NCBI GenBank assembly: GCA_964293815.1
Contig: CAXYYC010000005.1
Coordinates: 1 to 64,000, forward strand
DNA length: 64,000 nucleotides
From: CTSOIL-112 sp964293815
GTDB taxonomy: Bacteria; Pseudomonadota; Gammaproteobacteria; Burkholderiales; Burkholderiaceae
Direction of reading: 5' to 3'
A program made the position numbers and the translations under genes. The stretch's first letter is position 1; every line of letters starts with the position of its first letter. Of this stretch, positions 43,976 to 53,308 are shown piece after piece. The notes under the pieces are model-generated. The model had not been told where the DNA came from and made no database searches. It saw only the letters and a list, made by a program, of their open reading frames with translations.

Positions 43976-44698
43976 TCAATACTGCATATTTCGCGGATAG
44001 ATGAACACTTCCACACGGCGGTTTGTCGCACGTCCTTGTGCCGTTTCATTGCTCACGACGGGCTGGCTGGCACCGCGACCATACACTTGCATTTGGCTTG
44101 CGGCAACGCCGTTGCTTTCCAAGTAGTTGCGCACGCTTGTCGCTCGCGCCAACGAGAGCGTTTGGTTGGCCATTTCCGAGCCAACGTTGTCAGTATGCCC
44201 GATGATGACTACGCGGCTATCGCCGGAGCCGGATGAGCGGATCACGCGAGAGAGCTTTTCCAAGGTACTCAAGTAGTTATCTCGAATCACTGCACTGCCG
44301 GTATTGAACCCTGCATCGCCAGACACATTCACCCGCATGGAGCCATCGGCCATTTTGACCATATCCAAACCGTCGGTATTGACCGCATCACGAATCACTT
44401 GCGAATTTGATTCGGTGGGAATGCCCATGATTTCGGCTTTTTTGTCTTCGTAATTGTGTCCAACAATACCGCCAATCAGACCGCCAATCGCGGCGCCAAT
44501 CACCGTGCCATCGGTGTTTTTGCTGATGACATTGCCCAATGCGCCGCCGATCATCGCGCCTGTACCGACCCCGATGGCCGTTTGATCTTGTTGCGTGGGG
44601 ACGGTGCTACAGGCCACTAAGCTGAGGCTGAGTGCAGCGGCTATGGTGAGACGCATCCAATGCGTTGATTTGCCGTGATTGATTGACTGTTGTGTCAT
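43976..44698 (-). CDS. OmpA family outer-membrane lipoprotein with glycine zipper
   Basis: The 240-residue product has a signal peptide with lipobox LVAC, a glycine-zipper segment (GVGTGAMIGGALGNVI and GAAIGGLIGGIVGH) and a C-terminal OmpA-like peptidoglycan-binding domain with NVSGDAGFNTGSAVI, VIIGHTDNVGSEMAN and RGASQPVVSN. Such YiaD/Pal-like lipoproteins link the outer membrane to the cell wall. The ATG at 44698 is preferred; the longer frame would add 25 residues with no signal-peptide character. Confidence 0.9.
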   Translation of the reverse strand: MTQQSINHGKSTHWMRLTIAAALSLSLVACSTVPTQQDQTAIGVGTGAMIGGALGNVISKNTDGTVIGAAIGGLIGGIVGHNYEDKKAEIMGIPTESNSQVIRDAVNTDGLDMVKMADGSMRVNVSGDAGFNTGSAVIRDNYLSTLEKLSRVIRSSGSGDSRVVIIGHTDNVGSEMANQTLSLARATSVRNYLESNGVAASQMQVYGRGASQPVVSNETAQGRATNRRVEVFIYPRNMQY

Positions 44699-44834
44699 GT
44701 TTTTTTCCAAGGAGTTTAATGTAGAAAAGCGATCAATTGATCTCGGTATTGCCATGAGATCAATTAACCGCATTTATCGTCTGTGACTACGCGTCTATGA
44801 CAACACGTTTATAACAACGATAGATGTGCAAGGA

Positions 44835-45080
44835 TCAATATTTACGTTTATCCCAGTCACTACCAACTGCTGCGCCGACTGCGCCGCCAACTACTGCGCC
44901 ACCAACGGTGCTACCAGTTGAGCCGCCAATCGCATGACCCAACACGCCACCAATCGCAGCACCTGTACCCGCGCCAATCGCGGTGTTGCTTTGCTGGCGT
45001 GACATGCCGTTGTTCGCGCAACCAGCCAAAGCCAAGCCCATCAGTGTCACCATAGCGACGGAACCTAAAGTGCGTTTCAT
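44835..45080 (-). CDS. Small glycine-zipper lipoprotein
   Basis: The 81-residue product has a signal peptide with lipobox LAGC, then a glycine-zipper region nearly the whole rest of the length (AIGAGTGAAIGGVLGHAIGG, GGAVVGGAVGAAVGSDW). The zipper resembles that of the neighbouring OmpA-like lipoprotein. GGAGG precedes the ATG by 7 bp. Probably an envelope protein of the Rcs/OsmB-like group; function unknown. Confidence 0.87.
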   Translation of the reverse strand: MKRTLGSVAMVTLMGLALAGCANNGMSRQQSNTAIGAGTGAAIGGVLGHAIGGSTGSTVGGAVVGGAVGAAVGSDWDKRKY

Positions 45081-45273
45081 ATTTTATCCTCCGTTAAATT
45101 ATCAAATACGCCCATCATTTATGACGGATGTATGGGCGTAATGCGTTCAAGCGCGTTTTGGTTGACATTCATCTGGCTGGCTACTTTCCGAGCAATTGAT
45201 TGCCCCGCCGCAGGCCAAACTACCGTACAATACTGTTTTATAAACATCTTTTAATACTGATTGAGTCTGCACC

Positions 45274-45693
45274 ATGCTTTATAACTGGTTAAAAATCCTA
45301 CACATTGTCTTTATCGCCTCTTGGTTCGCCGGTCTATTTTACCTGCCACGCATTTATGTGAATCTGGCGGCAGAAACGGATAAAACCGCGTATGCCCGTT
45401 TACTCGGCATGTCACAGCGATTATTCCGTTTCATGACCATCATCGCGATTCCGGCGCTGGTATTCGGCTTTTGGCTGTGGTTTTCGTTTTTCTGGGGCTC
45501 AGGCGCATGGATTCATGCAAAATTGACTCTCGTGGCTGTGGTCTGCGCGTATCATTGGTATTGCTATGTGTTGCTCAAACGCTTTGAGGCCGGTCAAAAT
45601 ACGCATTCACACGTTTGGTATCGCTGGTTCAACGAAGCGCCGGTAATTTTGATGTTGGCTATCGTCGCGCTGGCGGTCATCAAGCCATTTTGA
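45274..45693 (+). CDS. hemJ: HemJ/CopD family membrane protein, probable protoporphyrinogen oxidase
   Basis: The 139-residue integral membrane protein has four hydrophobic spans, beginning MLYNWLKILHIVFIASWFAGLFYLPRIYVNLA as in HemJ, with the conserved His10. In many proteobacteria HemJ replaces HemG/HemY in heme synthesis. The C-terminal NEAPVILMLAIVALAVIKPF is typical. CopD-type copper proteins are the alternative. Terminator follows at 45729. Confidence 0.83.
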   Translation: MLYNWLKILHIVFIASWFAGLFYLPRIYVNLAAETDKTAYARLLGMSQRLFRFMTIIAIPALVFGFWLWFSFFWGSGAWIHAKLTLVAVVCAYHWYCYVLLKRFEAGQNTHSHVWYRWFNEAPVILMLAIVALAVIKPF

Positions 45694-45728
45694 TTGCCCA
45701 CACCTATTAACCCAATAATTAATTGGTA

Positions 45729-45767
45729 GCAACCGTCGGCGCATACGCCATCTGCGGTTGCTTTTTT
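45729..45767 (+). terminator. Terminator after hemJ
   Basis: GCAACCG/CGGTTGC closes a stem with an inner GGCG/CGCC, followed by six T. Confidence 0.8.
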
Positions 45768-45789
45768 ACTCACAAAAACACGCCAACAC

Positions 45790-46971
45790 ATGAGCTCACC
45801 TTCTTCACTCTCCTGTTTCGCTCCTTGCCCTCGCGGTCTGGAACCCCTGTTGGTCAATGAATTGACCGCGATCAACGCCAAACATATCAAACCGACCCAC
45901 GGCGGTGTGTCGTTCGCAGGCGATCTGGCGGTGCTGTACCGTGCGAATCTGCATTCGCGCATTGCCTCGCGAATTTTGCTGCGCCTTGGCGCGGCGGGCT
46001 ATCGTTCGGAAGACGATATTTACAACCTCGCCTCGCGCATGCCGTGGAGTAGTTATTTCAGCCCTGAGCAAACCATCAAAGTCGAAGTCACCGCGATCAA
46101 GTCACCGCTCAAAAGTTTGGAATTCATCACCCTACGCATCAAGGACGCGGTGTGTGACTACTTTCGCGACCTGATGGACAAACGCCCCAGCGTCGATACC
46201 GCCGCGCCTGACGTGCGCATCTACGCCTTTTTGACCGAATTTGATGCCACGCTGTATCTGGATACCTCGGGCGAAGCCCTGTTCAAACGCGGCTGGCGCA
46301 TGGATAAGGGGCGTGCACCCTTGCGCGAAAATCTCGCCGCCGGCTTGGTCATGTTGTCCGGTTGGCAACCCAACCAAGCCCTACTCGACCCGATGTGCGG
46401 CAGCGGCACCATCATCATCGAAGCCGGCCTGATCGCGGCCAAAATCCCGCCGGGGATGAACCGCCATTTCGCATTCGAACACTACCGCGGCTTGGACAAA
46501 AGCCTATGGCAAAAGATCAAAAACGACGTGAAAATTGATAAAACCCCGCGTGCGCTCTATGCCTCCGACATCAGCGCGCACGCAGTCAATGACATCGCCA
46601 ATAATCTGCAACGCGCCGGTCTGCCATTCCCCGTCGCCTTTGAGCAAAACAACGCGCTGGACGTCATGCCGCCAGCCGCCAGTGGCGTGATGATTTGCAA
46701 TCCGCCGTATGGCGAACGCATTGACGTCACCACAGCAGACGAAACGGCGGTATTTTTCAAACAATGGGCGGATCACCTCAAAGCGCATTACGCTGGCTGG
46801 AATGCCTACATCCTAACCAGCGACCGCGACACGCCGAAATACATGCGTCTGTCGGCCAGTAAAAAAACACCGTTGTTCAACGGTGCGCTCGATTGTCGCC
46901 TGTTTGAGTTCAAAATGGTTGCCGGCAGTGCGCGCAAGCCCAAGACCATGCTGGTTGATGAAGCACAATAA
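45790..46971 (+). CDS. THUMP-domain 23S rRNA methyltransferase, RlmL N-terminal type
   Basis: The 393-residue protein begins FAPCPRGLEPLLVNELTAINA, then a THUMP domain (about residues 40-160) and a Rossmann methyltransferase domain with LLDPMCGSGTIIIEAGLIA and the N6/N2-type NPPYGER. It matches the first half of E. coli RlmL, which methylates G2445, without the RlmK half. A stand-alone RlmL is common in betaproteobacteria. The HTH of the SAM domain is intact. Confidence 0.88.
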   Translation: MSSPSSLSCFAPCPRGLEPLLVNELTAINAKHIKPTHGGVSFAGDLAVLYRANLHSRIASRILLRLGAAGYRSEDDIYNLASRMPWSSYFSPEQTIKVEVTAIKSPLKSLEFITLRIKDAVCDYFRDLMDKRPSVDTAAPDVRIYAFLTEFDATLYLDTSGEALFKRGWRMDKGRAPLRENLAAGLVMLSGWQPNQALLDPMCGSGTIIIEAGLIAAKIPPGMNRHFAFEHYRGLDKSLWQKIKNDVKIDKTPRALYASDISAHAVNDIANNLQRAGLPFPVAFEQNNALDVMPPAASGVMICNPPYGERIDVTTADETAVFFKQWADHLKAHYAGWNAYILTSDRDTPKYMRLSASKKTPLFNGALDCRLFEFKMVAGSARKPKTMLVDEAQ

Positions 46972-46996
46972 CCGTTCACTCCTTTGATGAAACAAT

Positions 46997-47035
46997 AAAA
47001 AAACCTCGGCTCATTGTATTGACCGAGGTTTTTTT
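46997..47035. terminator. Terminator after the RlmL-type gene
   Basis: Symmetrical A7/T7 around ACCTCGG...CCGAGGT with a 13-base loop; works on both strands. Confidence 0.88.
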
Positions 47036-47095
47036 ACCAAGCCCAGCGCGTTATCGAATCATTGCCCATAACGCCAAACCCTTTGTGACGTCGAA

Positions 47096-47136
47096 AAAAA
47101 GTAATCGCGCCCAAGGTGCGATTACTGGGCGCGATT
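47096..47136 (-). terminator. Terminator of the Liv-type binding protein gene
   Basis: AATCGCGCCCA and TGGGCGCGATT form an 11-bp stem with a 12-base loop. On the minus strand the stem is followed by ACTTTTTTT. It lies 33 bp beyond the stop at 47169. Confidence 0.82.
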
Positions 47137-47168
47137 GCCGTATTGCATCATCCATCCGAATCAATGAA

Positions 47169-48365
47169 TTATTTGATGATCTCAATCACTTCGAGTTTGT
47201 CTTTGACCTCAAACACTGAGATTGCGCCATTTTTAATGTCGCCTTTTTCGTCAAATGCGATCGGTCCGATCAGACCTTCGATCGCCACTTTTGGCATGGC
47301 CGCAGCGATGGCTTCCGGCTCAACCGAGTTCGCCTGCTTGATCGCCGCTACAATCGCGTACACCGCGTCGTAGGCAAACGGTGCATACACCTGAACTTTT
47401 TGACCTGGGAAGGCTTTTTCGTAGTTGGCGCTAAATTCTGCGCCTTTCGCCATTTTTTCTAACGGCATACCGGCTTGCGAGCAAATCGCGCCTTTACCAG
47501 CGGCTCCTGACAGTTCCATGAATTTGCTGGTACAAATGCCGTCGGCACCGGCGAATTGGCTGGTTAGACCCAATTCTTTCAATTGTTTGACCAGCGTTGC
47601 ACCCGTATCATCCATCCCGCCCCAGAAAATATAGTCGGGGTTCATGCCCTTGATTTTGGTCAACAGGGCTTTGAAGTCCGAGGTTTTGTCCGTGGTTGCT
47701 TCGCGCGCCACCACTGTAGTACCAGCGGCTTTCATGCTTTGTTCGACCTGATCGGCCAAGCCTTTGCCGTATTGGGTCGAGTCGTCAATGATCGCAATGG
47801 TTTTCACGCCTTTGTTCAGCATGTATTTGGCCATCGCCGGACCTTGTTGCGCATCCGTGGCCACTACGCGATAGGAGCTGACCGAACCTTTCGGGGTTTT
47901 GTTGGATTTCAAGGTATAGGTCGGATCGGTTGATGAAGGGGAAACCTGCACCAATCCGGCCGCGCTGTACACCGCATTCGCCGGAATCGTCACGCCAGAG
48001 GTCGCATGGCCGACCACCGCCACGACTTTGGCATCCACCAGCTTTTGCGCCACGGTGGTACCTTGTTTCGGATCAGCACCATCGTCTTCGCCGATCAAGG
48101 CCAATTTTACTTTTTTGCCGCCGATGACCAAATCACCTTTGGCGTTGATTTCGTTAATTGCCAACTGAGCGCCATTTTCATTGTCTTTACCAATATGCGC
48201 AATCCCACCGGATTTTGGCTCGCCGCTACCGATTTTCACGCAAATCTCATCTGCCGCCAATTTGCCACACGCACTGCTGCCACCATCAGCAGATTGACCA
48301 CCACACGCACTCAAAGCCAGCGCCAGAACAGACACCACAGGTAAATATTGATACATTTTAGACAT
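47169..48365 (-). CDS. Branched-chain amino acid ABC transporter substrate-binding lipoprotein (LivJ/K-like)
   Basis: The 398-residue periplasmic binding protein has a lipobox LSAC and the family pattern with NENGAQLAINEINAKGDLVIGG, LVDAKVVAVVGHATSGVTIPANAVYSAAGLVQVSPSSTDP and YGKGLADQVEQSMKAAGTTVV. Such proteins bind leucine, isoleucine, valine or related compounds. No livHMGF genes are within the window, so it is an orphan or serves a distant transporter. GGGGGTG precedes the ATG. Confidence 0.9.
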   Translation of the reverse strand: MSKMYQYLPVVSVLALALSACGGQSADGGSSACGKLAADEICVKIGSGEPKSGGIAHIGKDNENGAQLAINEINAKGDLVIGGKKVKLALIGEDDGADPKQGTTVAQKLVDAKVVAVVGHATSGVTIPANAVYSAAGLVQVSPSSTDPTYTLKSNKTPKGSVSSYRVVATDAQQGPAMAKYMLNKGVKTIAIIDDSTQYGKGLADQVEQSMKAAGTTVVAREATTDKTSDFKALLTKIKGMNPDYIFWGGMDDTGATLVKQLKELGLTSQFAGADGICTSKFMELSGAAGKGAICSQAGMPLEKMAKGAEFSANYEKAFPGQKVQVYAPFAYDAVYAIVAAIKQANSVEPEAIAAAMPKVAIEGLIGPIAFDEKGDIKNGAISVFEVKDKLEVIEIIK

Positions 48366-48593
48366 AACACCCCCAGCTATTTAAACAAAATCTTTTAAAA
48401 AAATCATTATCGGCAGTTCAAATCATCGGATTTTGACGATAAGGTCATCATTATCCCCTAAATAATCACGCATTTAAAGCAATAATCCAAAGAGAAGCCC
48501 GATTTATGCGCTAAATTCACCGAATCGCTCGAAAATTTCACGCATCTGTTGCTATTTTTCGAGGAATACCGATGCACCCGCGCTCAAACAATA

Positions 48594-48625
48594 AAAAAGC
48601 ACACCACGAATGAGGTGTGCTTTTT
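48594..48625. terminator. Terminator of the enoyl-CoA hydratase gene
   Basis: AAAAAGCACACC and GGTGTGCTTTTT form a 12-bp stem with 8-base loop, 19 bp beyond the stop at 48644. The 278-bp gap around it otherwise has no gene. Confidence 0.86.
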
Positions 48626-48643
48626 AACAACCAGCCGAGTGGA

Positions 48644-49414
48644 TTATTTAAACTCGGGCTTGCGCTTCTCAATAAACGCCGCCATGCCCTCTTTCTGATC
48701 CGCTGTACCAAACAGGCTATGAAAACCGCGCCGCTCAAACAGCAAACCTTGCGACAGCGTGGTTTCAAACGCTTGATTAACCGCTTCCTTCGCCATCATG
48801 ACCGAAATCTTGCCATATCCAGCAATGGTTTGCGCCATTTTCAGCGCTTCGCTTTGCAACTGCTCCGCCGGAACCACGCGCGCGACCAGTCCTGAACGCT
48901 CGGCTTCTTCTGCGCCCATCATGCGACCGGTCAACACCATGTCCATCGCTTTGGCTTTGCCCACTGCACGGGTGAGTCGCTGAGTGCCGCCGGCACCCGG
49001 AATCACACCCAATTTGATTTCCGGCTGGCCAAATTGCGCGGTATCGGCGGCAATAATGGTGTCACAGCTCATTGCCAATTCACAGCCGCCGCCGAGCGCA
49101 AAACCCGCCACTGCAGCGATAATCGGCTTGCGCATACGCGCGATCTCATCCCAATTTCGGCTGATGAAATTGCCTGCATAAGCGGTTTCAAAGTCCAAAG
49201 CGGCCATCGCCTTGATGTCCGCGCCGGCGGCAAAGGCTTTTTCACTGCCAGTAATGATGATCGCGCCAATGCGTGCATCGGCCTCAAAGCCGAGCAATGC
49301 CTGCGCCAATTCATCCATCAGCGCATCATTGAGCGCATTGAGTTGCTGGGGGCGGTTCAACGTAATCCGACCAACGGTATCTAAGTGCTCCACGGTGATA
49401 TTTTGAAAGTCCAT
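48644..49414 (-). CDS. Enoyl-CoA hydratase/isomerase family protein
   Basis: The 256-residue crotonase-fold enzyme has [13 protein letters not shown], the oxyanion region [18 protein letters not shown] and [35 protein letters not shown] with both catalytic glutamate positions. It ends [11 protein letters not shown]. It hydrates trans-2-enoyl-CoA in beta-oxidation (PaaF/EchA-type). Its 5' end faces the M61 peptidase gene, so the two share an upstream region. Confidence 0.93.
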   Translation of the reverse strand: MDFQNITVEHLDTVGRITLNRPQQLNALNDALMDELAQALLGFEADARIGAIIITGSEKAFAAGADIKAMAALDFETAYAGNFISRNWDEIARMRKPIIAAVAGFALGGGCELAMSCDTIIAADTAQFGQPEIKLGVIPGAGGTQRLTRAVGKAKAMDMVLTGRMMGAEEAERSGLVARVVPAEQLQSEALKMAQTIAGYGKISVMMAKEAVNQAFETTLSQGLLFERRGFHSLFGTADQKEGMAAFIEKRKPEFK

Positions 49415-49597
49415 TTGTTATCCTTTATGCAGTCAACAGTCATTAAAAACAGAGATCTCCTTGGATCATCGTCATTCATTTTAACCGATGATGCGCATGA
49501 GATGAGATTTGTTTTCCCAGCTTGTGATCGCGCTGCATCCGCGCGCACTTTATGCCAAAATGATGCCATTGATTATTCGACTGTATTGGCTCAACCC

Positions 49598-51400
49598 ATG
49601 AATACTGCTTTGCACTACACCATCACACCGAACGTCCATCAACACAGCTTTCATGTGCGATTGCGCATCATGGGTAATCACCCGTCTGGCGTGACTTTAT
49701 CCTTGCCCAATTGGATTGCGGGCAGTTACATGATCCGCGATTTCGCGCGGCACATCGTGTCCATTCGCGCTTATAACAACGACGGGCAAAGCATCGCCCT
49801 CACCCCTGTGAGCCAATTTAGTTGGCAAAGTAGTGGGTTTAATGCCACGTTAAATGTCGAATATGAGGTCTTCGCGCACGATCCATCGGTACGCACCGCG
49901 TATTTAGATAGCGAAACGGGGTTTTTCAACGCCACTTCGCTGTGCCTGAGCATTGCCGAATACGCCGATCAGCCGCACGCGCTCACCTTGGTTGCGCCAG
50001 CGCATACCCAAAAATGGCAGGTTGCCACGCAATTATCGCGTGCTGATTCAACCCCCGAATACGGCTTTGGCGACTATTTGGCAGCCAGTTACGACGAGCT
50101 GTCCGATCGCCCTGTACGCATGGGGCCGCTCCATTGGCTGCAATTCTCGATTGATGGCGTACCACACCGCGTTGCGATTTCGGGTGAGTTTGACAATCTG
50201 AATGCACAACGTTTGAGCAAAGACATCGAAGCCATCTGCGCCGAGCAATTACGCTTATTCGAGCCGAATATTCAGCACACTGGTCAAGCGCCGTTCGCCT
50301 CCTATTTATTCATGGTGGATGTACGCGAATCGGGCTACGGCGGCTTGGAGCACCGCGACAGTACCGCTCTGCTGTGTTCACGCGAGAGTCTGCCCAGCGC
50401 AACGGATACCGAAAGCGCGCGTCGCCCTGCGTACATCGAATTTTTGGGATTGGTCAGCCACGAGTATTTCCACAGTTGGAATGTCAAACGCATCAAGCCA
50501 GCCAATTTCGTCAACTACGATTTGAGCCAACCGACCGATACCTCGCTGCTGTGGTTTTTTGAGGGAGTCACCAATTACTACGACGATTTGATTTTGCACC
50601 GCGCCGGTATTCTGAGCGAAGCGCAGTATTTCGATTTGCTCAATCGCAATGTCGACAGCGTGTTTCGTCAACGCGCACAACTGCGTCAAACCGTGACCGA
50701 GGCTGGTTTCTACGCGTGGACAAAATACTATCAGCCGACGGAAAACTCGCCCAATGCCAATGTGAATTACTACGTCAAAGGTTGCTTGATTGCGCTGTGC
50801 ATCGACTTATTCATTCGCCACAACAGCCGCGACCACTTCAGCTTGGACGACGTGATGCGCCAACTGTGGCAAGATTTCGGGCGTGATTTTTACGAAACCG
50901 ACGCGCCACGTGGCGTAACTTTGGCTGATATTCAAACGGCGATTGAGCGCTATGCCGGTGGCTCGGCGCAGGATTTGCTGTATGTCGCGCTGTTTTCCAC
51001 GCAAACCTTGCCGTTGAACCTGCTTCTACTCACCCAAGGTCTGCATCTGAAATACAGTCCACCCAAAACCGCCCAATTGGGCGCAACATTGAAAAAAACC
51101 GCCGAGGGCTGGCTGGTTGAGCGCGTTGCCTCGGACAGCATGGCCGAGCGCGCAGGCATTGCACCGCAGGATGTTTTGATTGCTCTGAATCGATTTAAAT
51201 TGAATCAAAAACCGGACGAGCTATTGGCCAATCATTCACGCAATGCGACGATACCCCTGTCCTTTTGGCGCGACGGCGTGCTGCACAACACCACCCTGCT
51301 CAACCGCATCTTTCCCACGCAATTGGGGCACTTTAAAATCGAAACCTCACCGCGCGCATTCAAGCTGACGACTTGGCCGAAATCTTTAGCTATCATCTAA
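49598..51400 (+). CDS. M61 family metallopeptidase with PDZ domain
   Basis: The 600-residue product resembles the glycyl aminopeptidase (M61) family. An N-terminal beta domain (PSGVTLSLPNWIAGSYMIRDFARH) precedes the zinc-binding HEYFHSWNVKRIKP motif near residue 287, with the glutamate in LLWFFEGVTNYYDD, then a C-terminal PDZ domain (ERAGIAPQDVLIALNRFKLN). No signal peptide is seen. The ATG at 49598 starts at the family N-terminus; the longer frame overlaps the divergent gene. Confidence 0.9.
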   Translation: MNTALHYTITPNVHQHSFHVRLRIMGNHPSGVTLSLPNWIAGSYMIRDFARHIVSIRAYNNDGQSIALTPVSQFSWQSSGFNATLNVEYEVFAHDPSVRTAYLDSETGFFNATSLCLSIAEYADQPHALTLVAPAHTQKWQVATQLSRADSTPEYGFGDYLAASYDELSDRPVRMGPLHWLQFSIDGVPHRVAISGEFDNLNAQRLSKDIEAICAEQLRLFEPNIQHTGQAPFASYLFMVDVRESGYGGLEHRDSTALLCSRESLPSATDTESARRPAYIEFLGLVSHEYFHSWNVKRIKPANFVNYDLSQPTDTSLLWFFEGVTNYYDDLILHRAGILSEAQYFDLLNRNVDSVFRQRAQLRQTVTEAGFYAWTKYYQPTENSPNANVNYYVKGCLIALCIDLFIRHNSRDHFSLDDVMRQLWQDFGRDFYETDAPRGVTLADIQTAIERYAGGSAQDLLYVALFSTQTLPLNLLLLTQGLHLKYSPPKTAQLGATLKKTAEGWLVERVASDSMAERAGIAPQDVLIALNRFKLNQKPDELLANHSRNATIPLSFWRDGVLHNTTLLNRIFPTQLGHFKIETSPRAFKLTTWPKSLAII

Positions 51401-51426
51401 GTCAAACAAACATTATTAAAATAAGA

Positions 51427-51462
51427 ACTCCCTATCCAACTGCTAAGAATTGAATAGGGAGT
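51427..51462. terminator. Bidirectional terminator between M61 peptidase and the CsgG trio
   Basis: ACTCCCTAT and ATAGGGAGT pair with an 18-base loop between convergent genes; the minus side ends TTCTTATTTT. Confidence 0.65.
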
Positions 51463-51497
51463 AGTTTACTACTGACTTGCTATACTATATAACCAAG

Positions 51498-52172
51498 TTA
51501 CTGCGCGACAGAAGATGGTTTTTTATAATTTGGATGATAAGGCCCAGGTAAAATTGATTTATCTCTCCCCGCGGACAATAACTGCTGATTGACCACTCCT
51601 GCGACAGAATATGAGTGATCCCGCACATTGCTGCTAATTTGGTTAACCACTGCACCAATCAGTGCACCAAATAAACCATTATTGTTGCCGTCATTTGAGC
51701 CAACTCGCGCTGAAGCAGACCCACTCCACAGCTCAATACCTGTACGAACATCAACCAAGCGAGCCTTTGTACTGACCAAAGTAACGCTTTCAATCACTTG
51801 ATATTTTGTTCCATATTCTATGACATCAAGATACAAAACGGCATCAGGATTATAAATATCCCCCAGTTTCTTTAAGCTTACATTTTGAATTTCATTACCG
51901 ATCGTTAAACCATTTGACTTAAATGTTTCATTGACCAGAGCAACTGGGAATACATAATAACCAGATTCTGCCAACGGCTTAGTCGTCTGAGCCAAGACCC
52001 CAAAAGGAGCTTTAATATTCACCGATTGGTTACTCGGCAGCACCACTAAAATTGATTTCGGGTCACTTTTTTGAAAAGCAGAGTAATCATATGGTTGAGT
52101 CGGAGTGGTTTGACAAGCAGAAATAAAAACGGAAACAGCAATAGGGAGGAGTAATGTTTTCAATTTCCACAT
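51498..52172 (-). CDS. DUF799 lipoprotein (GNA1162 family)
   Basis: The 224-residue lipoprotein has a signal peptide with lipobox ISAC. Its body matches DUF799 (SILVVLPSNQSVNIKAPFGVLAQTTKPLAESGYYVFPVALVNETFK, and LYLDVIEYGTKYQ). The crystal-known relative is meningococcal GNA1162. It is the last gene of a three-gene unit with CsgG- and DUF4810-like lipoproteins, with only 1 bp to the gene upstream, and probably forms an outer-membrane complex with them. Confidence 0.85.
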   Translation of the reverse strand: MWKLKTLLLPIAVSVFISACQTTPTQPYDYSAFQKSDPKSILVVLPSNQSVNIKAPFGVLAQTTKPLAESGYYVFPVALVNETFKSNGLTIGNEIQNVSLKKLGDIYNPDAVLYLDVIEYGTKYQVIESVTLVSTKARLVDVRTGIELWSGSASARVGSNDGNNNGLFGALIGAVVNQISSNVRDHSYSVAGVVNQQLLSAGRDKSILPGPYHPNYKKPSSVAQ

Positions 52173-52173
52173 T

Positions 52174-52533
52174 TTATTGCCCCACTTTCATATTTTTTAT
52201 CACAAAATCAATGTAGTTAGCAGACTCAGGGTATGAGTTTTTTTCTAACTCCAAATATTTTTTAGCCGCATCAGCTTGACCAACCTTCGCATACAACATG
52301 CCCAAGTGCGCGTAACTTCCTGGAGCAGGTTTCAAACCTTTAGCCTGTGCTTCAGTAAAATATTGTTCCATTTTTGTCACTTGATCCGACACAGACTTAG
52401 CATCATCAAGCGATTGATACTGTAAACTTTCAAAGCCACCCCAGTAATACAGAGGGGTAACTTTGCTGCCTGTGGCACAGGCAGTTAATAACACACTTGC
52501 CGTAAGTACGAATAAGAAATTTTTCATAATCAT
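52174..52533 (-). CDS. DUF4810 lipoprotein
   Basis: The 119-residue lipoprotein has lipobox LTAC, then PLYYWGGFESLQY, the DUF4810 hallmark, and a TPR-like helical region (SYAHLGMLYAKVGQADAAKKYLELEK). The start at 52533 overlaps the stop of the CsgG-like gene by 1 bp and has AAGGG before it. A start two codons later is possible. Middle gene of the trio. Confidence 0.85.
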   Translation of the reverse strand: MIMKNFLFVLTASVLLTACATGSKVTPLYYWGGFESLQYQSLDDAKSVSDQVTKMEQYFTEAQAKGLKPAPGSYAHLGMLYAKVGQADAAKKYLELEKNSYPESANYIDFVIKNMKVGQ

Positions 52534-53198
52534 TAATTCCCTTGTGGATTCCACTGGCCTTGCTCAAGCGCAGCAACCAGATTATTTACCGCTTCACGAA
52601 TAGCCAAGTCCAAAACTTTTCCATTTAAGGTTGCATCGTAGCTGGCCGTACCACCGGTGCCCAAAACTTCACGATTAGACAGCTTGAATTCTCCCGCACC
52701 TTGACTTGAGTAAACAATTTCTGAGGTTTTGACATCAACAATGTTAAAAGTAACTTTGGCATACGCAACTTGAGTCTTACCCTGTCCCAAAATGCCAAAC
52801 AACTGCTGATCTCCTACTTCTTTACGGCCAAATTCAGTAATATCACCGGTAACAACGTAACGAGCACCCTTAATCTGTTGTGCTGTCTTTTTAAAATCTG
52901 CTTCTGCTTTTAATTCATCCATGTTCGTTCTATCTAAAACAACAAAACGTCCTGTTTGCTGTAGATGAGACATTAAAATTGTTTTTGCTTGATTACCCAA
53001 GCGATCAGAACCAGAGGCAAAAATCCCGCCACTCATACTACGATTATCAAATTTACCCACAACCAATTGAGTTTTTAGACCACTGTACGATTGTTGGTAT
53101 GTATTAACTTTCGGTACTTCCAACACTTGAGATGTCTCCGTTGCACATCCAGCCAAAATCAAGAACCCCAAAGATGCAAAAAGCAACTTAATACTCAT
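52533..53198 (-). CDS. CsgG/HfaB family lipoprotein
   Basis: The 221-residue lipoprotein has lipobox LAGC and the CsgG domain (GGIFASGSDRLGNQAKTILMSHLQQTGRFVVLDR, KGARYVVTGDITEFGRKEVG). CsgG forms an oligomeric outer-membrane channel for curli. No curli subunit genes are near. With the DUF4810 and DUF799 genes this is a recurring trio whose role is unclear. Promoter side is at 53199. Confidence 0.88.
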   Translation of the reverse strand: MSIKLLFASLGFLILAGCATETSQVLEVPKVNTYQQSYSGLKTQLVVGKFDNRSMSGGIFASGSDRLGNQAKTILMSHLQQTGRFVVLDRTNMDELKAEADFKKTAQQIKGARYVVTGDITEFGRKEVGDQQLFGILGQGKTQVAYAKVTFNIVDVKTSEIVYSSQGAGEFKLSNREVLGTGGTASYDATLNGKVLDLAIREAVNNLVAALEQGQWNPQGN

Positions 53199-53308
53199 AA
53201 AACCTCCAAATAATTACGATTGACCGCTCCAAACCCTCAAATTGATTTATTTTTGAGGAATTATGGAGACGGTTCATTATACATAAAAACCACAAATTCC
53301 CGAAAAAA

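Noticed and set aside
53230..53265. CCTCAAA/TTTGAGG stem between yaaA and the CsgG gene
   Set aside because: Only 7 bp without a T run; not strong enough to call a terminator.
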